Both the position numbers and the translations under genes were made by a program. A stretch of DNA of 64,000 nucleotides, taken from contig NZ_JAKVOI010000001.1 in NCBI RefSeq assembly GCF_022482905.1, forward strand, positions 1,427,958 to 1,491,957. The letters run 5' to 3'. This document shows positions 49,835 through 60,400 of this stretch, one piece after another (position 1 is the first letter of the stretch; the number at the start of each line of letters is the position of its first letter). Source of the DNA: Clostridium sp. Its GTDB lineage: Bacteria > Bacillota > Clostridia > Clostridiales > Clostridiaceae. The notes below the pieces were generated by a model. It made no database searches. It saw only the letters and a program-made list of their open reading frames with translations, and had not been told where the DNA came from.

Positions 49835-52800
49835 CTATTGTAATAGTTGATTAACAGTATTCTCTGAAATTGACCCTTCTCCTCCGAGAATGGTAATTTG
49901 ACTGGCAGAGCCAAGTTTTGAGTTAATATAATTTTTTGTATTACCGGAATCAATTCTTCCAATAAGTACAATGGGTGCCTTCTCCTTGCCCGCTGCTGAA
50001 GAACCACAGAGTGCATCTGCAAAATCACTTCCCGATGCAAAATAAATATTTGACAGATCATAGCTGTCATTAAATTTATTCAATACAGCAGTGTTTGTAG
50101 AATATCTGTCCGCTCCTGATATTCTCTCAGCCTTCAAACTCTTGACTATACTATCGCTTACGACGCCATTTCCTCCAATTACATATGATTTACTGCCATT
50201 TTCCGTTATATACTGCAGCACATCATTTTCTAGATGGCTTCCATCTACCAGAAGTATTGGACTTCCCGATAGAGCCGCATAAGATGATATTGTCAATCCA
50301 TCTGCAAAGCCTTTTCCTGAAGCTATGAATATCTGTGCAGGTTTTCCAATCTGTTTTGCAACTGCAAGTGAAGTGGCATATCTGTTTGCTCCAGATATTC
50401 TCTCTACACTTATTTTCATACTCTTTACAGCATTTGTCACTGAATTAGACACGACTCCGGTACCACCAATTATATAAACTTTTTTAACTTTCAGTCTCGA
50501 AAGTTCTGCCGATGTACTTTTATCCAGTGAGTTATTTGAAGTCAGCAGTATAGGTGCATTCAACTGCTTTGCAAATGGTGCTGCACTAAGTGCATCTGCA
50601 AAAGCCTTACCTGATACCAGTATTGCCGAATCTGCACTTGACCATTTGTTCTGTGATATTTTTGCCGAGGTTTCATATCTGTCTGATCCACCCAGTCTCA
50701 CCTGCTTCAGGGAAGTCAATTCTTTATCCGATATTATATAATCACTATTATGTGTTACATCAAAACTTATATAATTATCAGAAGCAACTTTTAAATTGTT
50801 TGCTATATTGCTGAAAGTATCGTTGGATTCATTGTAATAATATACATTCATATTATTTTTGTCTTTATCTTCAAGCCAGCTATTGTCAAGTTTAATCTTA
50901 ACTGTAGCTTTCCCAGGAAGTTCTCCATTATCTGCAAAAGATACTACAGTAACATCCGCATTATTTGTCTTCTGCTGAATTGCTTCCTTATTTGACGACT
51001 TGGAATCTTTAATTTTAGCTATATCAACTGTCATATCAACCGATTTAGTATCTGATATGTCATTTCCATTAAATGTCCATTCTATTCCATCTTCTGTGAA
51101 CACCAATTTTTTGTCGGTCCCCTTCACTGCATCAAATACATCTTTCTCCACTTTTTTATTGTCATCTACCTTTATAGTTACAGTTGCATTATCACTTGAT
51201 TTCTTTATTGCATTAACAACTGAATTTGTATTTGAGTTTGTTACATTAACTGATGAATTTGAACCACTACTTGAACTGCCACCACCTGATCCACCACCTG
51301 ATGAAGTTTTCTTAGTTATAGTATAGGTGTCTATAGCTTCCATTGTATCAGTTCTATACGTTGTTATTGTAAAGTTGTTGCTGTCCACTTTTACATCTGA
51401 AAATGTTGGGACATGATCCTGCCATTTTACAGCTTCATAGTAATTGTTCTGATTTGGTTCCTGCATTTCATAGTATTTACTTCCACTTGCAGAGTTTGCA
51501 GTTATATACAGAACCCCTTCCGGATTGGTAACCTTGCCGTCTTTTGCATCTTCCACATCAACTGCTTCTCCAGCCTTCATCTGGTATGTTCTCGTATAGC
51601 AGTGGTCATGTCCGTCCAGGACAACATCCACTCCAAGTTCCTCGAATACCTCAGGATGTGTAAGTCTTCTCTGCGCTATATCCTTGTCCGTCTCATGGTT
51701 TGCAGAACTGTAGATTGAATGGTGCATTGCCGCTATCTTCCATTTTACATTTGGATTCGCTGCTATCGCCTCTTTCATGAATGCCTTGTGGTCCTCTGCA
51801 TTAATGTCGTTGCTGTTCAGCATCATGAAAAGCGTATTTCCATATACATAGTAATAGTCATTTCCTGTTGTTCCATTACTTTTATCTTCCTCGAATCCGT
51901 TATTGGTGAATATACCATACTTGTCTGACATATTAGGAACATTGAAATGAGTTATGTGACCCGGTCCATATCCTTCGTGGTTACCCGGAATTGCTGCAAG
52001 TGGTATATTTTTTAGCTGCTCAGGTCTGAAGAACTGGTCGTATTCTCCTTCATTCTTGACTGTACTGCCTTCATCCAGAGATTCCTTACCGTTATTTACC
52101 TGATCTCCTATCGACATTATAAAGTCAGTGTCCTTGAATTTATCAAAAGCTTTATTCAGTGTATCAACCCATCCGTTTCCATCTTCAGTTATTTTGCCAC
52201 TGGCACCGATCTGAGGATCTCCTGCAAATAGAAAATTGAATCCCTTCGATATATCCTGTGTTGTATAGTCATTGACCGGACTCCAGTTGGTTCCGTCTCC
52301 TACACGGTATACATATGCAGTAGCCTGTTTAAGTCCCGTTACTGTTGCCTTGTTGGAAGTGTATCCTTCATTTCCCTCTGATTTCTTTCCCTTGAATGTC
52401 TTTGCCTTGTCTTCAGGAAACTGGCTTCCAGTCATGTCGGACTTCAGTGCAATCTGTACCTGTGGATCTGCAGTACCCTTTGAATACCATGCAAAATTTA
52501 CCTGTGATTGATCTGCTCCTGGTGCAAAAGTTACATCTTTAATATCTTTGTCAATTCCAGGTTCATCTGATGTTTTAGTTATAGTATAGGTATCGATGGC
52601 TTCCATTGTATCAGTTCTGTATGTTGTTATTGTAAAGTTGTTATCATCCACTTTTACATCAGAGAATGTTGGAACATGATCCTGCCATTTTACAGCTTCA
52701 TAGTAATTGTTCTGATTTGGTTCCTGCATTTCATAGTATTTACTTCCACTTGCAGAGTTTGCAGTTATATACAGAACCCCTTCCGGATTGGTAACCTTGC

Positions 52801-53977
52801 CGTCTTTTGCATCCTCAACATCAACTGCTTCTCCAGCCTTCATCTGGTATGTTCTCGTATAGCAGTGGTCATGTCCGTCCAGGACAACATCCACTCCAAG
52901 TTCCTCGAATACCTCAGGATGTGTAAGTCTTCTCTGCGCTATATCCTTGTCCGTCTCATGGTTTGCAGAACTGTAGATTGAATGGTGCATTGCCGCTATC
53001 TTCCATTTTACATTTGGATTCGCTGCTATCGCCTCTTTCATGAATGCCTTGTGGTCCTCTGCATTAATGTCGTTGCTGTTCAGCATCATGAAAAGCGTAT
53101 TTCCATATACATAGTAATAGTCATTTCCTGTTGTTCCATTACTTTTATCTTCCTCGAATCCGTTATTGGTGAATATGCCGTACTTGTCTGACATATTAGG
53201 AACATTGAAATGAGTTATGTGACCCGGTCCATATCCTTCGTGGTTACCCGGAATTGCTGCAAGTGGTATATTTTTTAGCTGCTCAGGTCTGAAGAACTGG
53301 TCGTATTCTCCTTCATTCTTGACTGCGCTGTTTTCATCCAGAGATTCCTTGCCGTTATTTACCTGATCTCCTATCGACATTATAAAATCCGTATCCTTGA
53401 ATTTATCAAAAGCTTTATTCAGTGTATCAACCCATCCGTTTCCATCTTCAGTTATTTTGCCACTGGCACCGATCTGAGGATCTCCTGCAAACAGAAAATT
53501 GAATCCCTTAGATATATCCTGTGTTGTATAGTCATTGACCGGACTCCAGTTAGTTCCGTCTCCTACACGGTATACATATGCAGTAGCCTGTTTAAGTCCC
53601 GTTACTGTTGCCTTGTTGGAGGTATATCCTTCATTTCCCTCTGATTTCTGTCCCTTGAAGGTCTTTGCCTTGTCTTCAGGAAACTGGCTTCCAGTCATGT
53701 CGGACTTCAGTGCAATCTGCACCTGTGGATCTGCATTACCCTTTGAATACCATGCAAAATTTACCTGTGATTGATCTGCTCCCGGTGCAAAGGTTACATC
53801 TTTAATATCTGGCTGAGTTCCTTCTTCTGCTGTTGCTGTAACTGACTGACTTGTAGAAGTATCATCATTTTCAGCTGCTTTTGTCGATATCGGCATTCCC
53901 AGTCCTGAAAATACAACTAGAGAACATAGCATGAATAACGCTATTTTTGACGTTGCTTTTTTGAGATATTGCATCAT
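49835..53977 (-). CDS. Secreted cell-wall-bound phosphatase with duplicated purple acid phosphatase-like domain
   Basis: The 1380-residue surface protein has a signal peptide (about 1-35, TKAA-type cleavage). Two near-identical units follow (about 57-470 and 478-891), each with an FN3-like purple acid phosphatase N-domain and a metallophosphatase core: FAGDPQIG, MSIGDQVNNG, IPGNHEGYG, AAMHHSIYSS and GHDHCYTRTY. After a Gly/Ser linker and a beta-rich domain (about 920-1075), three cell-wall-binding type 2 repeats run to the end (first one RLGGSDRYETS near 1094). No LPxTG. Probably releases phosphate from organic esters outside the cell; substrate not known. Confidence 0.9.
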   Translation of the reverse strand: MMQYLKKATSKIALFMLCSLVVFSGLGMPISTKAAENDDTSTSQSVTATAEEGTQPDIKDVTFAPGADQSQVNFAWYSKGNADPQVQIALKSDMTGSQFPEDKAKTFKGQKSEGNEGYTSNKATVTGLKQATAYVYRVGDGTNWSPVNDYTTQDISKGFNFLFAGDPQIGASGKITEDGNGWVDTLNKAFDKFKDTDFIMSIGDQVNNGKESLDENSAVKNEGEYDQFFRPEQLKNIPLAAIPGNHEGYGPGHITHFNVPNMSDKYGIFTNNGFEEDKSNGTTGNDYYYVYGNTLFMMLNSNDINAEDHKAFMKEAIAANPNVKWKIAAMHHSIYSSANHETDKDIAQRRLTHPEVFEELGVDVVLDGHDHCYTRTYQMKAGEAVDVEDAKDGKVTNPEGVLYITANSASGSKYYEMQEPNQNNYYEAVKWQDHVPTFSDVKVDDNNFTITTYRTDTMEAIDTYTITKTSDEPGIDKDIKDVTFAPGADQSQVNFAWYSKGTADPQVQIALKSDMTGSQFPEDKAKTFKGKKSEGNEGYTSNKATVTGLKQATAYVYRVGDGTNWSPVNDYTTQDISKGFNFLFAGDPQIGASGKITEDGNGWVDTLNKAFDKFKDTDFIMSIGDQVNNGKESLDEGSTVKNEGEYDQFFRPEQLKNIPLAAIPGNHEGYGPGHITHFNVPNMSDKYGIFTNNGFEEDKSNGTTGNDYYYVYGNTLFMMLNSNDINAEDHKAFMKEAIAANPNVKWKIAAMHHSIYSSANHETDKDIAQRRLTHPEVFEELGVDVVLDGHDHCYTRTYQMKAGEAVDVEDAKDGKVTNPEGVLYITANSASGSKYYEMQEPNQNNYYEAVKWQDHVPTFSDVKVDSNNFTITTYRTDTMEAIDTYTITKKTSSGGGSGGGSSSSGSNSSVNVTNSNTNSVVNAIKKSSDNATVTIKVDDNKKVEKDVFDAVKGTDKKLVFTEDGIEWTFNGNDISDTKSVDMTVDIAKIKDSKSSNKEAIQQKTNNADVTVVSFADNGELPGKATVKIKLDNSWLEDKDKNNMNVYYYNESNDTFSNIANNLKVASDNYISFDVTHNSDYIISDKELTSLKQVRLGGSDRYETSAKISQNKWSSADSAILVSGKAFADALSAAPFAKQLNAPILLTSNNSLDKSTSAELSRLKVKKVYIIGGTGVVSNSVTNAVKSMKISVERISGANRYATSLAVAKQIGKPAQIFIASGKGFADGLTISSYAALSGSPILLVDGSHLENDVLQYITENGSKSYVIGGNGVVSDSIVKSLKAERISGADRYSTNTAVLNKFNDSYDLSNIYFASGSDFADALCGSSAAGKEKAPIVLIGRIDSGNTKNYINSKLGSASQITILGGEGSISENTVNQLLQ
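51305..53830 (-). repeat. Tandem 1263-bp duplication inside the phosphatase gene
   Basis: About 1.24 kb at 51305-52550 recurs at 52568-53813 with a constant 1263-bp (421-codon) offset. Only scattered substitutions separate the copies, for example in the segments coding for LDEGSTVK versus LDENSAVK. Long identical blocks at the DNA level indicate a recent duplication or ongoing gene conversion. Confidence 0.9.
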
Positions 53978-54033
53978 GATGAACTTTCCTCCTAAAACAA
54001 TAATTTTATTAACAGTTCATTAATACATACACT

Positions 54034-54090
54034 ATTATATTAACAACTTTCATATTTCTATCTGTTATATTCATGTAAAGTCTATGTAAA
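54034..54090 (-). promoter_or_regulatory. Candidate PhoP box and -10 of the secreted phosphatase gene
   Basis: On the - strand TTTACAT, TTTACAT and ATAACAG (complements of 54084-54090, 54073-54079 and 54062-54068) are exactly 11 bp apart. TATAAT (complement of 54034-54039) lies 22 bp further on. This matches the TT(A/T)ACA every-11-bp layout of PhoP-activated promoters. Confidence 0.65.
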
Positions 54091-54110
54091 ATAATAATAA
54101 CATTTCATAT

Positions 54111-54164
54111 TTAACCTAGATTTTACACGCATTTTATAATTACATTTCATTTGCGTAATATAAT
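54111..54164 (+). promoter_or_regulatory. Candidate PhoP box and -10 of the YibE/F gene
   Basis: TTAAC (54111-54115), TTTAC (54122-54126) and TTTAT (54133-54137) are 11 bp apart on the + strand, with TATAAT at 54159-54164. The gap to the -10 (21 bp) mirrors that of the divergent phosphatase promoter. The third repeat is weak. Confidence 0.45.
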
Positions 54165-54214
54165 GGTGTGTATATCAAATTTCAGATAATTTCTATATTA
54201 TGATGGAGGTAATT

Positions 54215-55378
54215 ATGATTAAATCTTCAAAAACATTTCAAGTATTAATTTTTTCAGCAGCCGTAATATTATTCGGTATTTTTTTATACCATTTTAACAT
54301 GAGCCATCCCGTAACATATAATAAACAAAATGGGAAATCCTATATAAAATATGAAAAAGCTCAGGTTATATCCGTAAAAAACAATTCTCTAAAACAATTC
54401 ACACAATCAAAAGACATATATTTTGGGACTCAGAAAGTGCAAATTAAAATTCTTTCGGGGGAATACAAAGGAGATGTAGAAAACGTAACAAATTATTTAA
54501 GTGATACCCATAACGTATACCTAAAATCTGGAATGAAAGTAATTGTGGAAATTTCTACGGCTAATTCCGCCTCACATGGCATAACGATATACAATTACTA
54601 TAGAGCCCCTGTTCAATATGCATTCATTTTTATTTTTTTCACTTCTTTATGTATAATAGGCGGGAAAAAAGGCTTCAGATCTGTAATTGGGCTTGTATTT
54701 ACACTGTCATGTATCATATTTTTGTTTGTTCCAATGTTATACAGAGGATATTCACCAATTATGGCTTCAATTCTAATAATAGTTATAACAAGCTGTGTAA
54801 CATTGTTTTTGTTAAATAACTGGAGTCCAAAGACTTTGTCTGCCATACTTGGTACCATATCCGGAGTTGTTATCGCAGGAATAATTGAACTGGTCTCTGG
54901 CCACTTGGCTCATCTGACAGGGTTTAACTTTGCCGATGTAGAAACTTTGAACATGATTTCAAATGTATCAGGCATGAAAGTACACGAATTATTAACTGCC
55001 GGGATTTTAATAGCATCTCTTGGAGCAGTAATGGATCTCAGCATATCAATAGCCTCTTCTATACAAGAAATATATATATCAAATCCTAATATGAGCAAAA
55101 AAGAACTTTTCAAATCCGGAATGAATGTGGGAGGAGACATGATGGGCACAATGGCAAATACATTGATTCTAGCATTTGCAGGAGCATCACTTACCATGAT
55201 TATAATAATTTATTCCTACAATGTAAGCTATAATCAGCTTATTAACATGGATATGGTAAATTTAGAGATAATTCAAGGACTAACCGGAAGCATGGCGATA
55301 ATTTTTACAGTTCCCATTGTATCATTTATTTCATCAGAAATTATTACACGATTTTTGGGAAAATCCGATCAATCTTGA
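54215..55378 (+). CDS. YibE/F family multi-pass membrane protein
   Basis: The 387 residues have an N-terminal membrane anchor (about 5-27), an extracytoplasmic part to about 130, then about seven hydrophobic segments typical of YibE/F proteins, with conserved [14 protein letters not shown] and [20 protein letters not shown]. The start at 54215 follows GGAGG. Function is unknown. The gene is divergent from the phosphatase and its end overlaps the convergent chemoreceptor gene by 10 bases. Confidence 0.88.
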   Translation: MIKSSKTFQVLIFSAAVILFGIFLYHFNMSHPVTYNKQNGKSYIKYEKAQVISVKNNSLKQFTQSKDIYFGTQKVQIKILSGEYKGDVENVTNYLSDTHNVYLKSGMKVIVEISTANSASHGITIYNYYRAPVQYAFIFIFFTSLCIIGGKKGFRSVIGLVFTLSCIIFLFVPMLYRGYSPIMASILIIVITSCVTLFLLNNWSPKTLSAILGTISGVVIAGIIELVSGHLAHLTGFNFADVETLNMISNVSGMKVHELLTAGILIASLGAVMDLSISIASSIQEIYISNPNMSKKELFKSGMNVGGDMMGTMANTLILAFAGASLTMIIIIYSYNVSYNQLINMDMVNLEIIQGLTGSMAIIFTVPIVSFISSEIITRFLGKSDQS

Positions 55379-57501
55379 ACTTTAAATTGCTCGACAATGT
55401 CGATGAGTTTCTTTGCTTCATCGGCATTTTGGGCAGTTTTTAAAGATATATCCGAATTTTTTTCTTCTATTGAACTCATACTGCCGGATATGTTTATTAC
55501 TGCTTCAGTACATTTGCCTACAGAGTCCGTAATATTACTGATTATACTTGAAAATTCCTGCTGGGACAAATTTATATCATCTGTAAGATTACAAAATTTT
55601 TTTATAACCAATTCAATCTTTATACCTTCATCCTGATATTCTTTGCTCATTTCAATTATTTTTGAATAGTCCTTCATTACATTTTCCTCTATAAGCTGAA
55701 GTATATTTTTTGAAGAATCTATCAGTTCTCCCACCGCCGTCATTATATCCTTTATATTTACCTGTATATCATCTGCCATGCTCGAAGACTGGTCTGCAAG
55801 CTTTTTTACCTCCCCTGCAACTATCATAAATGCCCTTCCAGACTCTCCCGCCCTTGCAGCTTCGATATGTGCGTTTAAAGCAAGTATATTTGTCTTTTTT
55901 GAGACATTTCTAATTTCATTCAACATTTTAGATATATTGTTCACAACCTTTATAGTTTCCAGAGAACTTTTAAGTTTTTTACTCGATTCTGCATAACAGA
56001 TTTTCAAATCTCCTCTTGATTTTTCTATATTGTCTTTTATATAGACAGCCTTTTTATTCATTTCATCAGATAAACTCAATCCGGCACTAGCCTCATCAAC
56101 AGTCTTCTCCACCATATGTTTGACTAGATCTACTTTTTTACCTGCATTTTCAATAGCTGACAGTGTTTCTTCCATATTCGTCGTTATTTCATTGGACATA
56201 CTTGATACAGTTTCAATATTGGCCTGTGATTCTTGGAACATCTTATTCACGTAGTTGCTGGATTCCAGAGCAGTGCTGCTCTCTTTTTTAGCATATTTCA
56301 TCATATTGCCTATATTTTCCAACGCGGAATTGAGGTCACCTACCGTTTGACCAAATTCATCCCTGCTTTTTATATCTATTTTATATTCCAAATTAAATCC
56401 TGACAGTTCTTCAGCATATTTTCTAATTTTAACCAGAGGCTTTTTTATTTGTCCAGCTATAATTATGCCAATAAAAATTCCTATCAATATAAATATTATA
56501 GTAGCAGCTATCATCTTGTATTTAAGTATGTTTACAGACGCAAATATTTCCTCTTTAGCTATAGTAACTCCCAAATACCAGTTCATTTCCGGTATAGGAG
56601 CATAAGCCATAAGCATATATTTTCCATCTTCTTTATAATATCCGGAACCACTTTTACCCTGTATCATCTTTTTTTCAATATTTGATAGTTCTACAAGAGA
56701 TTTATCCTTTTCTGCATTTTTTATAGTATTATCTTTATTTAAAACCAGGGTCAAATTTTTATGTATTACCTTATTTCCTTTTTTATCGATTATAAAGCAA
56801 TACCCACTTGCACCAACCTTCATCTTCTGAACAAGTTTATTCAATTCTTCTGTACTTATATTTGAAAACAGAACTCCTACGACTTTATTACTATCATTTT
56901 TTATAGGAACCGCCACTGCTATTATCTGATCCCCATTAACATTAAAATATGGTCCATCAATTTTGGGTTTTCCCTGCAGCGCAGTTTTAAGATAATCCGA
57001 ATCGCTGCTATTCAAATCTATATTTGTTTTACCGCCGGTTTGCATATAAGTTAATCCTTTTAGATCCATTACATTAAGACTTAAATAATTTAATTCTTCA
57101 GCTCTCCTGGCTAAAACTGGAATTTGACTTTCAGGAGTCATTGATTTTATTTCAGGTCTGTTGGCTATTTCAACCATGGCTTTAATCTGCTGTTGCAGCA
57201 TTGAATTTATTAATTTAGATGAATCAACAGCTTTGTCTTGAAGAGACTGCTTTATATTTTGTTCCATAGCTGCATAAGAATTGCTATAAGATATTACTCC
57301 AATAACTCCACAAATAACTATTACCAGTAAGCCAATTTGTGCAATTATTTTTGTCCCCACACTATTCAAGATTGATAAACTAGGTAAATTTATTCTTTTT
57401 GCTATTCTTATTCTTCCCTCTATTCCTCTTAGCTTGGCAAATATTCTTTTTTTCATACCGTCAAACGTATGCAAAAACTCAAAGTTGAACTTTTTTTTCA
57501 T
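55369..57501 (-). CDS. Methyl-accepting chemotaxis protein
   Basis: The 710-residue chemoreceptor has a membrane segment at about 50-71, an extracellular double-Cache-like ligand domain (about 80-325, with [18 protein letters not shown]), a second segment near 328-350, HAMP (351-403) and a long coiled-coil signalling domain whose tip, including [16 protein letters not shown], lies near 540-575. A 49-residue basic N-terminal extension precedes the first membrane segment, which is unusual. It is 20 bases downstream of the EAL-CBS-GGDEF gene, so likely co-transcribed. Ligand unknown. Confidence 0.92.
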   Translation of the reverse strand: MKKKFNFEFLHTFDGMKKRIFAKLRGIEGRIRIAKRINLPSLSILNSVGTKIIAQIGLLVIVICGVIGVISYSNSYAAMEQNIKQSLQDKAVDSSKLINSMLQQQIKAMVEIANRPEIKSMTPESQIPVLARRAEELNYLSLNVMDLKGLTYMQTGGKTNIDLNSSDSDYLKTALQGKPKIDGPYFNVNGDQIIAVAVPIKNDSNKVVGVLFSNISTEELNKLVQKMKVGASGYCFIIDKKGNKVIHKNLTLVLNKDNTIKNAEKDKSLVELSNIEKKMIQGKSGSGYYKEDGKYMLMAYAPIPEMNWYLGVTIAKEEIFASVNILKYKMIAATIIFILIGIFIGIIIAGQIKKPLVKIRKYAEELSGFNLEYKIDIKSRDEFGQTVGDLNSALENIGNMMKYAKKESSTALESSNYVNKMFQESQANIETVSSMSNEITTNMEETLSAIENAGKKVDLVKHMVEKTVDEASAGLSLSDEMNKKAVYIKDNIEKSRGDLKICYAESSKKLKSSLETIKVVNNISKMLNEIRNVSKKTNILALNAHIEAARAGESGRAFMIVAGEVKKLADQSSSMADDIQVNIKDIMTAVGELIDSSKNILQLIEENVMKDYSKIIEMSKEYQDEGIKIELVIKKFCNLTDDINLSQQEFSSIISNITDSVGKCTEAVINISGSMSSIEEKNSDISLKTAQNADEAKKLIDIVEQFKVQD

Positions 57502-57521
57502 GTCGGCTCCTCCAAATTTTA

Positions 57522-59297
57522 TTAATTATAACACAAGCTGTCATGATTAATATTTAAGACAACATAACTGCTATTTTTGTTCTTTTTTGCTTTCTTCTTA
57601 ATCTTGCTCATATACACTCCAATTTCATCAATGTCTTTAAATCTACTGAAATTACCATACATACATCCTAGTGCTATGGACGTAAGTGGGAAAATATCTT
57701 TGTTGCCCTTTCGATCGAAGGATTCAATATACCCGTTGTTTTTATCTTTTTCATTAAAAAAATCCAATATTTTTAAATCAAACTCCGAAATTATATTTTT
57801 GCATAACTCATGACATATCTCACCCTGATTTTCTATTATACATACAAAATCATCCCCTCCGATATGTCCTACAAAACTATTATATATGCAAAACTTCTTA
57901 ATCTGTTCTTCTATAAGCCTGGCCGTAAATTTTAATACTTTATCTCCATTTTCAAAACCATAGGTATCATTATATGTTTTAAAGTTATTCAAATCTGCAT
58001 AGATTAAAAAAAAATTACTGTTGCAATTTATCATATTATCAATTGTCTTATTTATGATCTCATTTCCCGGTAGACCTGTTAACGGGTTGAGATTCTTGGC
58101 ATGATTTTTTTCAAACTCTATAGTATATTCAAGCAAGTTCTTAATTGTTACAATTCCATAGTATTTATTTTTCTTTGTAACTATAACATAATCATATATT
58201 TTTTTAGGATCTCTTTCCATTGCAACTCTTGACACATCACTTATATCAGTATAGTAATCAACTATAAGCGGTGAACAATCCATAATTAGTGATACCGGCC
58301 GCCTTAAAAAAACTGAAAGTCCGTATTGGGTAGCAAGTACATAATCAAGATTATGTTGCATAATCAGACCCACTGGATAACCATTTTTTTCAATACATGC
58401 CCCTGTAACACCTGAACTATCAAAAAACTTTTTCATGTCCCTGCCAGTAGCACTTAATGGAAATGCAGGATTTCTCTGTACAATATTTCCCACATAGTTC
58501 TTATCAAATTTATTGTTTTCTATCTTATTGTATTTGATTATTTTTTCTTTTACACTTTCAGAAATATCAAGGAATGTACCCGATGGTCTCTGAAGGAAAT
58601 AACCCTGGCCTGCAGTAATTCCTATACTTATAAGTTTCAGGAGTTCACTTTCGGTTTCAATTCCTTCTGCAATAACTTTCATATTCGTAGAATTGGCAAA
58701 TGATAAAAATGTCTTTACAAGTTCCTGCTTGAATGCATCTTTATCTATGTCTTTTATAAACGATATGTCAATTTTAATATAATGCGGCTTTGTCTCCATC
58801 AAAGTTTTAAGTCCTGAATAGCCTGTTCCCATATCGTCAATTGCAATTTTATAGCCTTGATTTACATAATTGTCCAGAGCCGTCTTGAAACTTTTATAAT
58901 CTTCTATAGCTGTTTTTTCCGTTATTTCAAAGATAATTGAATCCGGACACATATTGTTGTCTTTTAAAAAATCTTTGGTAAATCCACTTCTAAATCTTTC
59001 ATCTTTAAATATTTTAGGATCTACATTTATAAATAAAAACTTGTTTTTATCTATAATATTTGCCTTTTCAATAGCTTTAAGCCTGCACAGCAACTCAAGT
59101 TCCCATATTCTTCCGAAGCATTCAGCTGCTGAAAAAAGTTTTTCAGGCGAATGCAGTGGAGAGTTCTTCGGTCCTCTACTCAATGCCTCATATCCTATAA
59201 TTGATGCATCCTTAAGGGATACAATAGGTTGAAATACTGTATTAATGCTTTTATTATCCAGTATTTTTTCCAATTCATATTTATCACATAGATTCAT
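57522..59297 (-). CDS. EAL-CBS-GGDEF cyclic-di-GMP protein
   Basis: The 591-residue cytoplasmic protein has an EAL phosphodiesterase domain (about 18-250), a pair of CBS domains (about 265-395) and a GGDEF domain (about 415-565). EAL residues appear intact: [41 protein letters not shown] and GQGYFLQRP. The cyclase motif is GGDDF near 480, not consensus, so the cyclase may be weak or regulatory. CBS domains often bind adenine nucleotides. The start at 59297 follows GAGGTG. A PhoP-like box lies upstream and a chemoreceptor gene downstream. Confidence 0.92.
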   Translation of the reverse strand: MNLCDKYELEKILDNKSINTVFQPIVSLKDASIIGYEALSRGPKNSPLHSPEKLFSAAECFGRIWELELLCRLKAIEKANIIDKNKFLFINVDPKIFKDERFRSGFTKDFLKDNNMCPDSIIFEITEKTAIEDYKSFKTALDNYVNQGYKIAIDDMGTGYSGLKTLMETKPHYIKIDISFIKDIDKDAFKQELVKTFLSFANSTNMKVIAEGIETESELLKLISIGITAGQGYFLQRPSGTFLDISESVKEKIIKYNKIENNKFDKNYVGNIVQRNPAFPLSATGRDMKKFFDSSGVTGACIEKNGYPVGLIMQHNLDYVLATQYGLSVFLRRPVSLIMDCSPLIVDYYTDISDVSRVAMERDPKKIYDYVIVTKKNKYYGIVTIKNLLEYTIEFEKNHAKNLNPLTGLPGNEIINKTIDNMINCNSNFFLIYADLNNFKTYNDTYGFENGDKVLKFTARLIEEQIKKFCIYNSFVGHIGGDDFVCIIENQGEICHELCKNIISEFDLKILDFFNEKDKNNGYIESFDRKGNKDIFPLTSIALGCMYGNFSRFKDIDEIGVYMSKIKKKAKKNKNSSYVVLNINHDSLCYN

Positions 59298-59329
59298 CTG
59301 ATTCACCTCATATACCGACATCTGAAGAA

Positions 59330-59382
59330 AGTATACAATTGTTATGTTAAATACATAATAATTATCTGTTAAATTCAGTTAA
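59330..59382 (-). promoter_or_regulatory. Candidate PhoP box and -10 of the EAL-CBS-GGDEF/chemoreceptor operon
   Basis: On the - strand TTAAC, TTAAC, TTATT and TTAAC (complements of 59378-59382, 59368-59372, 59357-59361 and 59346-59350) have spacings of 10, 11 and 11 bp, the same as at pstS. TATACT (complement of 59330-59335) follows after 10 bp; pstS also has TATACT. Confidence 0.6.
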
Positions 59383-59487
59383 TAATTCAATAAGTTCTAC
59401 GTACAATCTATTAAATCCACTATATCTATTTTTATAATAAAAATACAGTTTTTTCCTATAAGATATAGTGACTGCTTGATTAACTAT

Positions 59488-59524
59488 AAAAAGTAGATGA
59501 CATATTATATATCATCTACTTTTT
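59488..59524 (-). terminator. Intrinsic terminator overlapping the end of nrdR
   Basis: A perfect 13-bp stem (59488-59500 with 59512-59524) and 11-base loop end in a T run on the - strand. The arm includes the last codons and stop of nrdR. Confidence 0.8.
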
Positions 59525-59971
59525 TGAAATAAGATTTTTAATTTCTTCCATAAATGTATTTATATCTTTAAACTGTCTATATACTGATGCAAATCTCACA
59601 TAGGAAACCTCATCAACATTCTTAAGTCTTTTCATAACCATTTCACCTATATCAGAAGAATTTATTTCAGTTATCATTTTATTATTTATACTTTTTTCAA
59701 TATCATCTACTATACCTTCAAGCTGTTGTCTGGAAACAGGTCTTTTCTGACAAGCTTTTATAAGTCCATTCAATATTTTATTTCTGTCAAAATATTCCCT
59801 GCCCATATTTTTCTTTATAACCAGTATCGGAATATCCTCAATTTTTTCATAAGTAGTATATCTTTTTTTACAATTGAGACATTCTCTTCTCCTTCTGATA
59901 GCTTTATTATCCTCCGTAGATCTTGAATCAATGACCTTGCTTTCCGGATATCCACAATAAGGGCATTTCAT
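59516..59971 (-). CDS. nrdR: Transcriptional repressor NrdR
   Basis: Represses ribonucleotide reductase genes in response to dATP/ATP. The 151 residues have a zinc ribbon (C3, C6, C31, C34) and an ATP-cone domain (about 49-139). Length is standard. It follows ymxH by 108 bases; no ribonucleotide reductase gene is in the window. Confidence 0.96.
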   Translation of the reverse strand: MKCPYCGYPESKVIDSRSTEDNKAIRRRRECLNCKKRYTTYEKIEDIPILVIKKNMGREYFDRNKILNGLIKACQKRPVSRQQLEGIVDDIEKSINNKMITEINSSDIGEMVMKRLKNVDEVSYVRFASVYRQFKDINTFMEEIKNLISKK

Positions 59972-60079
59972 TTCATTTCACGTCCTTTATACCTATATAT
60001 GACTTATATTATACACTTTTTTGAATGCATTTTCATCAGGCTGCACACATATATAGATATACAATAAAAAATAATGTAT

Positions 60080-60355
60080 TTAAGTCAATGCATTTTCTGC
60101 ATCTACAAGGAGTACATCTATTCCTATTTTCTTTACATTATCCCATGGAAGTTCAAGATCATCATTTTTACCGAACCAGCTTATCTTGGCTGTCTGTGAC
60201 GGCAGTATCAAAGATAATATTCTGTTGTTTTCACAGTCTATTTTCAAATCCTTTATAAAACCCAGTTTTGCCCCCGTATTTATATCTATGACTTCCATAG
60301 ATCTCAAACTTGCCAGTGAATACAATGAGTTTTCCTCTGCAATATTATTCTCCAT
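60080..60355 (-). CDS. ymxH: YlmC/YmxH family PRC-barrel sporulation protein
   Basis: The 91-residue PRC-barrel protein contains SLRSMEVIDINTGAKLGFIKDL and ends with DVLLVD. YlmC/YmxH members are found mainly in spore formers next to sigG or sporulation genes, as here. The ATG at 60355 follows GGGGGTG; a GTG four codons upstream is part of that site. Role unknown. Confidence 0.88.
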   Translation of the reverse strand: MENNIAEENSLYSLASLRSMEVIDINTGAKLGFIKDLKIDCENNRILSLILPSQTAKISWFGKNDDLELPWDNVKKIGIDVLLVDAENALT

Positions 60356-60400
60356 ATATGTAGGCACCCCCTAATTAAATATAATCTAGTTATATTATAT

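Noticed and set aside
49741-50070. A 109-codon - strand frame at the end of the phosphatase gene
   Set aside because: Out of frame with the cell-wall-binding repeats and running through the terminator hairpin.
51413-53191. Paired open frames on the + strand repeated at a 1263-bp offset inside the phosphatase gene
   Set aside because: They are antisense to the duplicated phosphatase coding sequence and owe their repetition to it; there is no RBS or family similarity.
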